From positions 2,976,001 through 3,040,000 of the forward strand of contig NZ_CP051204.2 in the NCBI RefSeq assembly GCF_012516375.2: a DNA stretch of 64,000 nucleotides, written 5' to 3'. The notes beneath the pieces are model-generated. The model did no database searches. It was not told the origin of the DNA and was given only the letters and a program-made list of their open reading frames with translations. This document shows positions 44,967 through 54,417 of the stretch, piece after piece. Numbering within the stretch: position 1 is the stretch's first letter; each line of letters opens with the position of its first letter. The DNA is from Chitinophaga oryzae (GTDB taxonomy: Bacteria > Bacteroidota > Bacteroidia > Chitinophagales > Chitinophagaceae). The position numbers and the translations under genes are program-made.

Positions 44967-46433
44967 TTAACTGTTTTTTGTAAATGATTGTTGTATGAAT
45001 GTTTTGATCTGTAAAAGTCCCACCAGGTGCATGGAGATGGATTTCCAATAGGTCTGGTAGTTCTCGTTTTCCGCAGAGATCTCATCCAGTGCTGATTTCA
45101 CGGAAGAGGGGATGAGCGTGATAAAATCGCCCATCGTCCGCTGTGAATAGGTGTAAGGGTTTTTAGCACAGAAGCGGAGGATCTTCATGGCCAGTTCCTC
45201 GCTCCATACCTGTTGCAGTTGTCCTACGTAGTTCATCACCAGGTTGGCGTGGGCGTCGAAATGCTGCAGGATATAGGTGTCCTGCTGATCGGCGGGCAAC
45301 AGCGGCAGCAACGTCATGTGGAAGGTATCGCTGTGCTGCACCATGGAGAGTGCGCGTTTTTCATCTGCAAACCAGCTGATGGCCTGTACCAGCGAGGGCA
45401 CAAAAGGTTTCAGCGATTGCTGCTGATGGAACAGGTCTGCCACTTCTTCAAAGGAGGCGTTAAAATGTTCTTCCCACATCCTTGGGTGTACGAGTGCCAC
45501 CAGTTGTGACAGGATATATTCATCGTCAGAGATGCGGGCGTTGTTGCTGAGTTTATCGATACCGGTTTTAAAGATCTCCGTGTCCGGCGGAATGGCGGCT
45601 GTTACCGTTATTTTGCCTTTGTCTGTCCGGATGGAATTTTCCAGTATTTGCCGGTATTGTTCATGCAGGCTGCTGCCGGGAATTTTCTTCAGCAGGGTGA
45701 GGGCTGCTTCTTTTACCTGTTTACTTTTTTCGTTGAGCAGTGTTTCCAGCCAGGGGGCGTCTTCCAGGCCGATGCCGGTGGAGAGGGCGCTGAGCAGTTC
45801 TGCTTTTACGGCGGCGCTTTCCTGCGGCCAGGTGGCCTGCAGGAGGGCACGGGCTTCAGCCGGCTGCTCCAGGCGGATGCGGGTCAGGGCTTCCAGGCGT
45901 TGGGCGGTGGTGCCGTTCTCCCACATTTCTTCGGTGGTGTCGGCGGCAACGGAGAAGTTCCACTCCCGGTTGAACTGCGCCAGCCATTCGCCGCGTTTAC
46001 CGCAGCAGGCTGCTGCGAGGTTACGCAGGGATTTATGCCGGCTGGCATTTTCCAGGATACGAGGCAGGTATTCCGGGGGAAGCACCTGTTGGTGACGGGT
46101 GCAGAGTTCCATCCAGAGGGTCAGCAGCGGGATGTTTTCGCTGTCCAGCGTATGATGGAGCGCCTGGATGGCGGTTGCGCTGCAATAGGCTTTGGTCTCC
46201 GGCGGGCATACCGTCATGGTGGAGGGACCGCCGGCCGTGGCCATGGCGCCGCTTTGCCGGTAGTTAAATACAAGAGAGGCGAGTTGCAGGAACTGCTCTT
46301 CCCGGTCTGTCCCCGGCGCTGCCAGCACGGTGCCGGCTGCAGCCTGCAGGGGACCGGGGAGGCTGTTGGTGTCCGGCTGTTTTTTGGCCGTGCCCAGCAG
46401 GGCTATGTTTATGATGTCGTTCCAGGACTGCAT
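44967..46433 (-). CDS. DUF5691 protein, HEAT-like
   Basis: 488 residues, soluble and helical. The opening WNDIINIALLGTAKKQP is typical of DUF5691, and the middle part repeats HEAT-like pairs (RIRLEQPAEARALLQATWP, LNEKSKQVKEAALTLLKKIPGS). No catalytic motif. In other genomes the family is found with SWIM, MoxR and VWA genes, as here. Probably a scaffold of the system. Confidence 0.85.
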   Translation of the reverse strand: MQSWNDIINIALLGTAKKQPDTNSLPGPLQAAAGTVLAAPGTDREEQFLQLASLVFNYRQSGAMATAGGPSTMTVCPPETKAYCSATAIQALHHTLDSENIPLLTLWMELCTRHQQVLPPEYLPRILENASRHKSLRNLAAACCGKRGEWLAQFNREWNFSVAADTTEEMWENGTTAQRLEALTRIRLEQPAEARALLQATWPQESAAVKAELLSALSTGIGLEDAPWLETLLNEKSKQVKEAALTLLKKIPGSSLHEQYRQILENSIRTDKGKITVTAAIPPDTEIFKTGIDKLSNNARISDDEYILSQLVALVHPRMWEEHFNASFEEVADLFHQQQSLKPFVPSLVQAISWFADEKRALSMVQHSDTFHMTLLPLLPADQQDTYILQHFDAHANLVMNYVGQLQQVWSEELAMKILRFCAKNPYTYSQRTMGDFITLIPSSVKSALDEISAENENYQTYWKSISMHLVGLLQIKTFIQQSFTKNS

Positions 46434-46460
46434 CGTCGTTTACTTAAAAGTTGTTAAAGG

Positions 46461-46600
46461 GCCGGTTGTCTTTTTGTTTCCGGGAGACGGACGGGCTTTT
46501 CCCGGCAGGGCGTGCCTTTGACGGGCTTTGCCTGTTATGGCGCCGGTTGTCCTGAAGCCTTTTCTTCCGGGAGACGGCCGGTCTGTTGTCTGTCCGGGCG
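46461..46600. repeat. Imperfect direct duplication in the only gap of the six-gene operon
   Basis: GCCGGTTGTC is followed by TTTCCGGGAGACGG at 46461-46490, and the same order recurs at 46542-46577 (GCCGGTTGTC, then CTTCCGGGAGACGG). A third partial GCCGGTCTGTTGTC follows. The 204-bp gap between the SWIM and DUF5691 genes holds no ORF that I can support. Confidence 0.55.
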
Positions 46601-46637
46601 TCTTATAACGGTCACGCCTATACTGGTATTCGTCAGT

Positions 46638-47948
46638 TTACAGCACTTTATATTCCTGCTGATACCATACGCCGATAGGCTCATACTGTGTTTCGCGGCC
46701 GATGACAGCCATTGGCAGGGGGGAGCCGCCGCTGAGGGCCAGCAGTTTCCAGAGGCTTCTGAAATCGGGCTTTAGCTGCATTTCCTGCTGTTGCTCGTCG
46801 CGCAGCCACCACTGCCCGTTGCGCTGTACCGGCGTAAGGGCCCCGATCGTATATACCTGGTCGTTATAGAGCGGCAGCCGGCTGCTGACCTGTGTTTGAG
46901 CGGTCAGTACTTCTGACCAGCCGGCGTATCCGCGGAACTGATGATCTGCCGGCGCGGCCTGCTGCGTTTTGATCAGTGCCCGCATGGGCGCGGCAGAAGG
47001 GTAGTAGACCAGTTCGGCCCGGATACAGCTGCCGGGGGCGGGCATCAGTTGTACCTGTGGCTGATGGCGGATGGTAAACTGCAGCACCAGTGCCGGCCGG
47101 CGGGTGGTAAGCCCGTATAGCCAGTACCGTTCGGTGATCAGCCGGTCGTCTTCGGTGCTCTTTTTGCCGAGTACCAGCCAGGTGTCCGTGATGCCGTTTT
47201 GTGCTTTAAGTTCTTCCTGTGACTGGGAGTAACCGATGAGCGACCGGATATCCTGCTGAAGGGCAGGATCCAGCTGCTCCTGGTGGTGATAAGCTTTTGC
47301 GGCCAGGTAGAGCCGCAGCAGCTGGTCCATAAAAGCGGTCTGCCAGCCGTCGCTGTAGTAGCTGATTTCCGCCATTTCGCGGAGTATGGCTGCCAGGCCG
47401 GACGCCTGCGCGTCCACCATGCGGCGGGCCATGTTTTCGCACATGTCGGCGCCTTTGTCAGGCAAACCGATCAGGCCGTTCCTCACCAGGTCTTTTATCC
47501 ACCGGAGAAGTTCGTCCAGTCCGTCGCTTACTTTGCGGTGCCGCGCCTCCTGCCGTTTATTTTGTGCGGCCTCGTCCACCGGTTTGGCGTCGGTGGCTTG
47601 CTGCGCTTTCTTTTCTGCTTTCTCCGTGCGTTTGCTGATCCATTCTGTTACCCATGCCGGTTGCTCCTGCCGGGTGAAGGAGGCTTTCTCCCGGGCGTAG
47701 TATAATAAAAGGCCCACGCCGTGCTTACAGGGGAACTTGCGGCTGGGGCAACTGCAACGGAAAGCCATGGCGCTGATGTCTACCTGTGTCTGATAGGGTT
47801 TGCTGCCGCTGCCCTGGCATTCGCCCCACAGCGCAGCTTCACTGAAGCCCTTGCTGACCCATTTGGCCGGTTTGGCCAGCTCTTTTCCCGCTTTGCGGGA
47901 CGATTCATCGGGTGCCATCGCCAGCACCTGTTCTTCCGTTAGGTCCAA
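46638..47948 (-). CDS. SWIM zinc-finger protein (YehQ-like)
   Basis: 436 residues from a TTG start at 47948 (a stop codon precedes it; the next ATG is at 47918). TTG is preferred because the family N-terminus (EEQVLAMAPD) then stays complete. The zinc-binding SWIM motif is FRCSCPSRKFPCKHG with Cys65, Cys67, Cys74 and His76 (CxCx6CxH). The rest is soluble and unassigned. SWIM fingers bind DNA or proteins. First gene of the operon with DUF5691, MoxR, DUF5682, VWA and DUF4132. Confidence 0.9.
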   Translation of the reverse strand: MDLTEEQVLAMAPDESSRKAGKELAKPAKWVSKGFSEAALWGECQGSGSKPYQTQVDISAMAFRCSCPSRKFPCKHGVGLLLYYAREKASFTRQEQPAWVTEWISKRTEKAEKKAQQATDAKPVDEAAQNKRQEARHRKVSDGLDELLRWIKDLVRNGLIGLPDKGADMCENMARRMVDAQASGLAAILREMAEISYYSDGWQTAFMDQLLRLYLAAKAYHHQEQLDPALQQDIRSLIGYSQSQEELKAQNGITDTWLVLGKKSTEDDRLITERYWLYGLTTRRPALVLQFTIRHQPQVQLMPAPGSCIRAELVYYPSAAPMRALIKTQQAAPADHQFRGYAGWSEVLTAQTQVSSRLPLYNDQVYTIGALTPVQRNGQWWLRDEQQQEMQLKPDFRSLWKLLALSGGSPLPMAVIGRETQYEPIGVWYQQEYKVL

Positions 47949-48448
47949 TTATTTAGTTATTTTATTATTTGGTTATTGGCTCATTTATCTAATCCGTGGC
48001 ATGGCATCAAAAATCGCTAAAGTAGCTGTTGATGAACAATGCTACAAATTAAATAATTTCATAAAATAAAAGTCAAATATCGGTGAATACTACGCAATGT
48101 ATATAGTAACGCCACATTTTCCGGCCTAAAAATAAGGTTTTACCGAAAAAGTAAATCGGTGGACCTTGTTATTTATACGGTAGATTAAAATTTTGTAACT
48201 GTCTGATTATTAATTACTTCAGATGTTAAATTAACATTGTGTAATAAATAAAAACAGATAGAAACAGCAGCTGGGATACGGAAGACCGGAAGCAGGAAAC
48301 TAAAAACCGGGAATCCGGGAGAACCGGGCAGGCGGGATCGTGGAGGGGAACACCCCCGATTGTCGGGTAGGGGAAACCGAAACCTGATCTCAGAAAATAA
48401 AAAAAACGCCCCGGGGGCGGGACGTTTTCAGCAAATATTTATTCAGGT
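47949..48448. other. 500-bp spacer between the SWIM operon and the suf operon
   Basis: 47949-47995 is a period-8 array (units ATTTAGTT, ATTTTATT, ATTTGGTT). 48050-48260 is AT-rich without a clear -7 box. 48261-48398 is purine-rich and G-rich with no ORF that I can support. The suf terminator closes the region at 48399-48426. The promoter of the SWIM operon must lie here but I could not place it. Confidence 0.5.
48399..48426 (-). terminator. Intrinsic terminator of the suf operon
   Basis: AACGCCCCG (48405-48413) pairs with CGGGACGTT (48418-48426) with one mismatch, followed on the minus strand by a T8 run. Confidence 0.85.
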
Positions 48449-48760
48449 TTAAAGAAAACCCAGTTCAAGTTTGGCTTCTTCGCTCATCATTTCTTTCGTC
48501 CATGGCGGATCGAAGGTAAGGTGCACATCTACGTCGGATACGCCTTCGATGTTACGGACCTTCTCATCCACTTCGCGGATGATATCGCCGGCTACCGGGC
48601 ATCCGGGAGCGGTGAGGGTCATATCAATGCCAATGCGGTTGTTTTCCTTGATCTTGATAGCATATACCAGTCCCAGTTCCCAGATGTTGACAGGGATTTC
48701 CGGGTCGTATACGGTTTTCAGCTGTTCTTCTATCTTTTCCCTTAATGCTTCTTCGCTCAT
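48449..48760 (-). CDS. sufT: SufT-like DUF59/MIP18 Fe-S assembly factor
   Basis: 103 residues. DUF59 fold with YDPEIPVNIWELGLVYAI, LTAPGCPVAGDI (conserved cysteine) and VHLTFDPPWT. SufT proteins assist maturation of Fe-S proteins, especially under high demand. Last gene of the suf operon; its start overlaps the sufE stop by 4 bp. Confidence 0.9.
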   Translation of the reverse strand: MSEEALREKIEEQLKTVYDPEIPVNIWELGLVYAIKIKENNRIGIDMTLTAPGCPVAGDIIREVDEKVRNIEGVSDVDVHLTFDPPWTKEMMSEEAKLELGFL

Positions 48761-49185
48761 GACTGGTTTGTTTTTGCCTGGTAGGCTACTGCATAAAGTT
48801 TCATCTGTTTGAGCATGCTCAGCAACCCGTTGGAGCGGGTGGGCGAGAGATGGCTGCTCAGGCCGATGTCATTGATAAAATAGATGTCCGCGGAGGCGAT
48901 CTCCTTGGGCGTATGTCCGGAGAGCACGTAGATCATGAGGCTTACCAGCCCTTTGGTGATCACGGCGTCGCTGTCGGCGGTGAAATACAGTTTGCCGTCT
49001 CTGAGTTCGGTGTGCAGCCACACGCGTGACTGGCAGCCTTTGATCAGGTTTTCCGGCGTCTTGTATTCTTCGGCAATGAGCGGCAGATCTTTGCCCAGCT
49101 GGATAATGTATTCGTACTTATCCTCCCAGTTGCTCATTACTTCAAAGTCGGACTTTATTTCATCCTGTCTTTCGTTAATCGTCAT
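48757..49185 (-). CDS. sufE: SufE sulfur-acceptor protein
   Basis: 142 residues. SufE fold with YIIQLGKDLP, the acceptor Cys in LIKGCQSRVWL and SDAVITKGLVSLMIYVLSG. It takes persulfide sulfur from SufS and passes it to SufBCD. Overlaps sufT by 4 bp; 15 bp after sufS. Confidence 0.95.
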   Translation of the reverse strand: MTINERQDEIKSDFEVMSNWEDKYEYIIQLGKDLPLIAEEYKTPENLIKGCQSRVWLHTELRDGKLYFTADSDAVITKGLVSLMIYVLSGHTPKEIASADIYFINDIGLSSHLSPTRSNGLLSMLKQMKLYAVAYQAKTNQS

Positions 49186-49200
49186 AATAGTAGTCTCCTT

Positions 49201-50448
49201 TTACCGCAACATGGACACGGCCCGTTTGATGCCGGCTACCAGTTTATCGATATCCTCCTTTGTATTGTAGAAGGTGAGCGATGCACGAACGGTGCCGGGG
49301 ATTTTAAACTCATCCATCAGCGGTTCGCAGCAGTGGTGTCCTGTTCTCACCGCAATCCCTTGCTGGTCCAGCAGTTCACCTAAGTCAAACGGGTGAATGT
49401 CGTGTACCAGGAAGGAGATGGCGCCGCTTCTGCGGGCGGCATCGCCGATGAAGCGGATACCTTCTATCTGCCGCAGTTGTTCCAGCGCATAAGCCTGCAG
49501 TTGTTCTTCCCACTGCTGGATTTTGTCGGGGCCTGTCTGCTGCAGGTAGCGGATCGCTGCCCCTAAACCGATGGCGCCTGCGATGTGCGGGGTGCCTGCT
49601 TCGAATTTATAGGGCAGTTCGTTATAGATCGTTTTAGCAAAAGTAACGGTCTTGATCATATCGCCGCCGCCCTGGTAGGGAGGCAGTTTGTTCAGCCATT
49701 CGGTGGTACCGTACAGTACGCCGATGCCGGTGGGACCGTAAATTTTATGTCCGGAGAAAACGAGGAAATCCACCTGCAGGGCCTGCACGTCGATCGTCAT
49801 ATGCTGGATGGCCTGTGCGGCGTCCAGCAGTACGGGGATGTTACGGGCATGTGCCTGTGCGATGATGTCTTCTACCGGGTTGATGGTACCCATCGTATTG
49901 GAAACATAAGTCACTGCTACCATTTTCACCGTATCGTCCAGCAGGGCGGAGAACGCGTCCATTTTCAGTTCTCCCTTTTCATTGATGGGGATCACTTTCA
50001 GGGTGGCGCCGCTTTCCTCGCAGGCGATCTGCCAGGGCACGATGTTGGAGTGGTGTTCCATGGCGGAGATGATCACGCTGTCGCCTTCCTTCAGGAAACG
50101 GCGGCCCATGGTGTTGGCCACCAGGTTGATCCCGTCGGTGGTGCCTTTGGTGAAGATGACCTCATGGGTATGCGCTGCATTGATAAAGCCGGCTACAATT
50201 TCGCGGGCTTTCTCGTAGGCGTTGGTGGCTTCCTGGCTCAGGTGGTGAACGCCGCGGTGCACATTGCTGTTATATTCTTCGTAATACCGGGCTTCTGTTT
50301 CTATGACCGTCAGCGGCTTCTGCGTGGTAGCCCCGTTATCGAGGTATACCAGCGGTTTGCCGTGCACCAGTTCCTGCAGGATAGGGAAATCCTTCCTGAT
50401 CTGCTTTACGTCCAGGGCTGCGGTTTCTATGTTAGCAATATGTTCCAT
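49201..50448 (-). CDS. sufS: Group II cysteine desulfurase SufS
   Basis: 415 residues. YLDNGATTQKP, HHSNIVPWQ, the PLP lysine in FSGHKIYGPTGIG and the persulfide-forming Cys in RTGHHCCEPLM. It converts cysteine to alanine and a protein persulfide for cluster assembly. Confidence 0.97.
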   Translation of the reverse strand: MEHIANIETAALDVKQIRKDFPILQELVHGKPLVYLDNGATTQKPLTVIETEARYYEEYNSNVHRGVHHLSQEATNAYEKAREIVAGFINAAHTHEVIFTKGTTDGINLVANTMGRRFLKEGDSVIISAMEHHSNIVPWQIACEESGATLKVIPINEKGELKMDAFSALLDDTVKMVAVTYVSNTMGTINPVEDIIAQAHARNIPVLLDAAQAIQHMTIDVQALQVDFLVFSGHKIYGPTGIGVLYGTTEWLNKLPPYQGGGDMIKTVTFAKTIYNELPYKFEAGTPHIAGAIGLGAAIRYLQQTGPDKIQQWEEQLQAYALEQLRQIEGIRFIGDAARRSGAISFLVHDIHPFDLGELLDQQGIAVRTGHHCCEPLMDEFKIPGTVRASLTFYNTKEDIDKLVAGIKRAVSMLR

Positions 50449-50459
50449 TGGATCGGTAA

Positions 50460-51770
50460 TTAGTTGTTCATGATGGCGGCAATCTGTTCCTGCAGGTAAT
50501 GTTGCAGGGCGGGCACCTTCACTTCGTCTGTAATATCATGGGAGAAGGCATTTACCATCAGTGCTTTGGCAGCATCTTCCCCGATACCGCGGGAGCGCAG
50601 GTAGAACATGGATTCTTCGCTGAACTGGCCGGCGGTGAAACCGTGGCTGCATTTTACGTCGTCGGCGTAAATTTCCAGCTGCGGTTGGGAGTTGATATCT
50701 GATTTGGCGCCCAGCAGCAGGTTATTATTCTGCTGGAAGGCGTTGGTTTTCTGCGCTTCCTGGTGTACCAGGATCCTGCCGGTGAAAACGCCGTTGGCGC
50801 TGTCGAGCAGTACTCCTTTGTACAGTTCATTGCTGTTGCAGTTCGGCATGATGTGGTCCATAAAAGTATGGTTGTCTACATGCTGGCTGCCGTTGGCAAT
50901 GTACAGGCCGTTCAGGTTCGTTTCCGTATAGCTGCCATTGAGGGCCACGCTCAGGTTGTTGCGGGTGAACGGGGTGCCGGGCAGGGTGAAATTGAAGTGA
51001 TGGTAACGGCTGTTGGCCTGTTGCTGGGCGGCGGTGGTGTGCACTTCGCGGAAGTGCTGGTCGCCCTGCTGGATATTGTAATGCCACAGTTCCGCATTTT
51101 CCTCTATCACGGTTTCCAGTACGCTGTTGGCGAAAGCCGTGGCGTTGGTGTCCGGATGGATGGAGCTTTGAATGATGGTAGCGGCAGCATTTCTGTTCAG
51201 TACCCACAGGTGGCGGGGCTGAATGAAGGCATGCTGTGCGGCGGTGTATACATGAACGATATGTACCGGTTTGTCGATAACCGTATTGGCGGCCAGTTCA
51301 ATATACAGTCCGTCTGCGAAGAGGGCGGTATTGAGGGTGGCCAGCGACTCCTGGGCGAGGTGGTGCTGTTTGTTGAACCACCTGGTGAAACCCGGGGCCT
51401 GCGTATGGGCGCTGAGTGCGCCGATAGTGATGCCTTTGCCGGCGGGCAGTTCAGAGAGGTCTGCCTGCAGGTGGCCGTTGACCAGCACAATGCGGTAGCA
51501 GTCCAGTTCCGGTACAGCCGCCTGGGCTATCACGGAGGCAGGTACGGTAGTGGTGGCGTACAACAGCTCATAAGGGAACTCCTTGAGGTAGCGTTGTATA
51601 TTGGAATAACGCCATGCTTCTGTTTTCAGGGTAGGAAGGCCCATCACAGAGAAGCGGTCCAAAGCCTCCTGGCGGATGCCCTGCAATTCGTCCTGCGCCT
51701 GGCAGGCCGATAATGCGTTCACATCGGTAGTTAACGCCTGGTAAAAAGGCAATGTAATATCACTCGTCAT
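50460..51770 (-). CDS. sufD: Fe-S cluster scaffold subunit SufD
   Basis: 436 residues, SufB/SufD beta-helix family: NTVIDKPVHIVHVY, NGLYIANGSQHVDNHTFMDH, FTGRILVHQEAQKTNAFQQNNNLL and YADDVKCSHGFTAGQ. The last contains the conserved Cys/His of SufD. Partner of SufB and SufC in the SufBC2D scaffold. Confidence 0.95.
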   Translation of the reverse strand: MTSDITLPFYQALTTDVNALSACQAQDELQGIRQEALDRFSVMGLPTLKTEAWRYSNIQRYLKEFPYELLYATTTVPASVIAQAAVPELDCYRIVLVNGHLQADLSELPAGKGITIGALSAHTQAPGFTRWFNKQHHLAQESLATLNTALFADGLYIELAANTVIDKPVHIVHVYTAAQHAFIQPRHLWVLNRNAAATIIQSSIHPDTNATAFANSVLETVIEENAELWHYNIQQGDQHFREVHTTAAQQQANSRYHHFNFTLPGTPFTRNNLSVALNGSYTETNLNGLYIANGSQHVDNHTFMDHIMPNCNSNELYKGVLLDSANGVFTGRILVHQEAQKTNAFQQNNNLLLGAKSDINSQPQLEIYADDVKCSHGFTAGQFSEESMFYLRSRGIGEDAAKALMVNAFSHDITDEVKVPALQHYLQEQIAAIMNN

Positions 51771-51783
51771 AATTGTATGCTTC

Positions 51784-52548
51784 TTATACTGATTCTTTCA
51801 AATGTAACTCTTCCTTCAGCCAGTCGTAGCCTCTTTCTTCCAGTTCCAGGGCCAGTTCCTTGGTGCCGGTTTTGATGATACGGCCGTTGTACAGTACGTG
51901 TACAAAGTCAGGCACGATGTACTCCAGCAGACGCTGGTAGTGGGTGATGACTACGAAAGATTTTTCTGCGTCGCGGAGTTTGTTAACGCCGTTGGAAACG
52001 ATACGCAGCGCGTCGATGTCCAGACCGGAGTCTGTTTCGTCCAGGATGGCCAGCTGCGGGTCGAGCATTGCCAGTTGGAATATTTCGTTGCGTTTCTTTT
52101 CACCACCGCTGAAACCTTCATTCAGGGAGCGGTTCATCAGGTTGGCGTTAAAGTCTACCAGCTGCTGCTTCTCTTTGGTCAGTTTCAGGAAGTCACGGCC
52201 TTCAATGGTAGGCAGTCCTTTATAGGTCCTGATTTCATTGAGGGCTGTTTTCAGAAAGTTCAGGTTGGATACGCCCGGAATTTCAACAGGGTATTGAAAA
52301 GCCAGGAATACGCCTTCACGCGCGCGGTCTTCGGGAGACAGGTCCAGCAGGTTTTTACCGTTGAACCATACTTCCCCTTCGGTAACAGTATAGTTATCAC
52401 GGCCTGCGAGCACGGAGGCCAGCGAGCTTTTGCCGGAGCCGTTGGGGCCCATGATGGCATGTGTTTCGCCTTTACCTATTTCGAGGTTAATGCCTTTCAG
52501 AATTTGTTTCCCTTCTACTTCTGCGTGCAGATTTTTAATCGTCAGCAT
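51784..52548 (-). CDS. sufC: SufC ABC ATPase of the SufBCD scaffold
   Basis: 254 residues. Walker A GPNGSGKSS, ABC signature FSGGEKKRNEIFQ and Walker B LAILDETDSGLDIDAL, all SufC-like. It drives conformational change of SufBD during cluster assembly. Confidence 0.97.
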   Translation of the reverse strand: MLTIKNLHAEVEGKQILKGINLEIGKGETHAIMGPNGSGKSSLASVLAGRDNYTVTEGEVWFNGKNLLDLSPEDRAREGVFLAFQYPVEIPGVSNLNFLKTALNEIRTYKGLPTIEGRDFLKLTKEKQQLVDFNANLMNRSLNEGFSGGEKKRNEIFQLAMLDPQLAILDETDSGLDIDALRIVSNGVNKLRDAEKSFVVITHYQRLLEYIVPDFVHVLYNGRIIKTGTKELALELEERGYDWLKEELHLKESV

Positions 52549-52592
52549 GATTGTTTTATTTCGTTCTGTATGTAGTTAATTGGATAAGCGAA

Positions 52593-54038
52593 TTATCCAA
52601 CGCTTCCTTCAAGTGTGATAGATAATAGTTTCTGTGCTTCCACGGCAAATTCCATGGGGAGCTGGTTGAGCACTTCCTTCACGTAACCGTTTACGATCAG
52701 GGCTACGGCTTTTTCCGTATCGATGCCACGGGCGTTCAGATAGAAGATCTGGTCTTCCCCGATTTTGGAGGTGGTGGCTTCGTGTTCGATCATCGCGGTT
52801 TTATTGCGGGATTCGATATACGGGAAAGTGTGGGAGCCGCAATCGTTGCCGATCAGCAGGGAGTCGCACTGGGTAAAGTTACGGGCGTTGTCGGCACGGG
52901 GGCCAACGGCTACCAGTCCGCGGTAACTGTTATCGCCTCTGCCGGCGGAGATGCCTTTGGAGATGATACGGCTTTTGGTACCTTTACCGATGTGGTGGAT
53001 TTTGGTACCGGTGTCTGCAATCTGTTTGTTGCGTACTACCGCTACGGAGTAGAATTCACCTTCAGAGTAGTCGCCCTGCAGGATCACGCTGGGATATTTC
53101 CAGGTGATGGCCGAGCCGGTTTCTACCTGTGTCCAGGAGATCTTGCTGGCATTGCCTTTACAGATACCTCTTTTGGTCACGAAGTTGTAGATACCGCCTT
53201 TACCGTCTTTATCGCCGGGGTACCAGTTCTGTACGGTAGAGTATTTGATTTCCGCGTGGTCCAGGGCAACGAGTTCCACGACTGCGGCGTGCAGCTGGTT
53301 TTCATCGCGCATGGGAGCGGTACAGCCTTCGAGGTAGCTTACATAGCTGCCTTCGTCGGCGATGATCAGCGTACGTTCGAACTGACCGGTGTTCTGGGCG
53401 TTGATGCGGAAGTAAGTGCTCAGTTCCATCGGGCAGCGTACGCCTTTCGGGATATAGGTGAAAGAGCCGTCAGAAAACACAGCGGAGTTCAGCGCGGCAA
53501 AAATGTTGTCAGAGTGCGGCACTACTGTACCGAGGTATTTTTTTACCAGGTCAGGATATTCCTGTACCGCTTCACCGAAAGAGCAGAAGATAACGCCCAT
53601 TTCTTTCAGTTTGCCTTTGAAGGTGGTGGCTACGGACACGCTGTCAAATACGGCGTCAACGGCCACACCGGCCAGGGCCTTCTGCTCGTTGAGCGGAATA
53701 CCCAGCTTTTCAAAAGTGGCCAGCAGTTCCGGGTCCACTTCATCGAGGCTGTTCAGTTGTTTTTTCTTTTTCGGCGCGGCATAATAGGAGAGGGCCTGCA
53801 GGTCCAGCTCCGGCATTTCAAAGTGCTGCCAGGTGGGGAACTGCATTTTCTTAAAGGCGGCAAAACCTTTCAGACGCCATTCCAGCAGCCATTCCGGTTC
53901 ATTCTTTTTAGCGGAAATAAAGCGGATGATATCTTCATTCAGCCCCGGAGGAGCGATATCCATTTCAATATCGGTGGTAAAGCCAAACTCGTACTCCTTA
54001 TTGGCTATATCATCTATTATTTCGTTACTGTTCATCAT
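52593..54038 (-). CDS. sufB: Fe-S cluster scaffold subunit SufB
   Basis: 481 residues from the ATG at 54038; the frame is open upstream but that part overlaps sufA and is not SufB-like. Typical segments are [57 protein letters not shown] and [18 protein letters not shown]. Main scaffold on which the cluster is built. Confidence 0.96.
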   Translation of the reverse strand: MMNSNEIIDDIANKEYEFGFTTDIEMDIAPPGLNEDIIRFISAKKNEPEWLLEWRLKGFAAFKKMQFPTWQHFEMPELDLQALSYYAAPKKKKQLNSLDEVDPELLATFEKLGIPLNEQKALAGVAVDAVFDSVSVATTFKGKLKEMGVIFCSFGEAVQEYPDLVKKYLGTVVPHSDNIFAALNSAVFSDGSFTYIPKGVRCPMELSTYFRINAQNTGQFERTLIIADEGSYVSYLEGCTAPMRDENQLHAAVVELVALDHAEIKYSTVQNWYPGDKDGKGGIYNFVTKRGICKGNASKISWTQVETGSAITWKYPSVILQGDYSEGEFYSVAVVRNKQIADTGTKIHHIGKGTKSRIISKGISAGRGDNSYRGLVAVGPRADNARNFTQCDSLLIGNDCGSHTFPYIESRNKTAMIEHEATTSKIGEDQIFYLNARGIDTEKAVALIVNGYVKEVLNQLPMEFAVEAQKLLSITLEGSVG

Positions 54039-54051
54039 ACGATTTTGATAT

Positions 54052-54378
54052 TTATACCGCGAAGCTTTCGCCGCAGCTGCATGTTCTCGTTGCATTCGGG
54101 TTGTTGAAGAAAAGGCCTTTGCCATTGAGGCCGTCGGAGTAGTCCAGTTCTGTACCATACAGGTAAAGCAGGCTTTTCATCTGTACGACTACCTTTACGC
54201 CTTTGTCTTCAAATACCTGGTCTCCTTCCTGTTCTTCTGTCTCAAACTTCATCACATATTCAAGGCCGGAGCAACCACCGCCTTTCACGCCTACTCTTAC
54301 AAAAGTACCGGGGGCATGATGTTCGTTCTCCATCAGCGTCTTAATATATGCTCCTGCTTTTTCTGAAACGGTTATCAT
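54052..54378 (-). CDS. sufA: SufA/HesB-type Fe-S carrier
   Basis: 108 residues. A-type carrier with the three conserved cysteines in [12 protein letters not shown] and [10 protein letters not shown] near the C-terminus. It transfers clusters to target proteins. 13 bp before sufB. Confidence 0.95.
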   Translation of the reverse strand: MITVSEKAGAYIKTLMENEHHAPGTFVRVGVKGGGCSGLEYVMKFETEEQEGDQVFEDKGVKVVVQMKSLLYLYGTELDYSDGLNGKGLFFNNPNATRTCSCGESFAV

Positions 54379-54417
54379 AATTCAGAATTTTTAGATTGAT
54401 ACGGCTGTATTAGTGGT

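Noticed and set aside
52782-54107. Long plus-strand open frame opposite sufB
   Set aside because: The sufB protein is unmistakable on the other strand; the antisense frame lacks any family pattern.
54039-54158. N-terminal extension of SufB
   Set aside because: It overlaps sufA and encodes a low-complexity stretch unlike SufB. The family start is at 54038.
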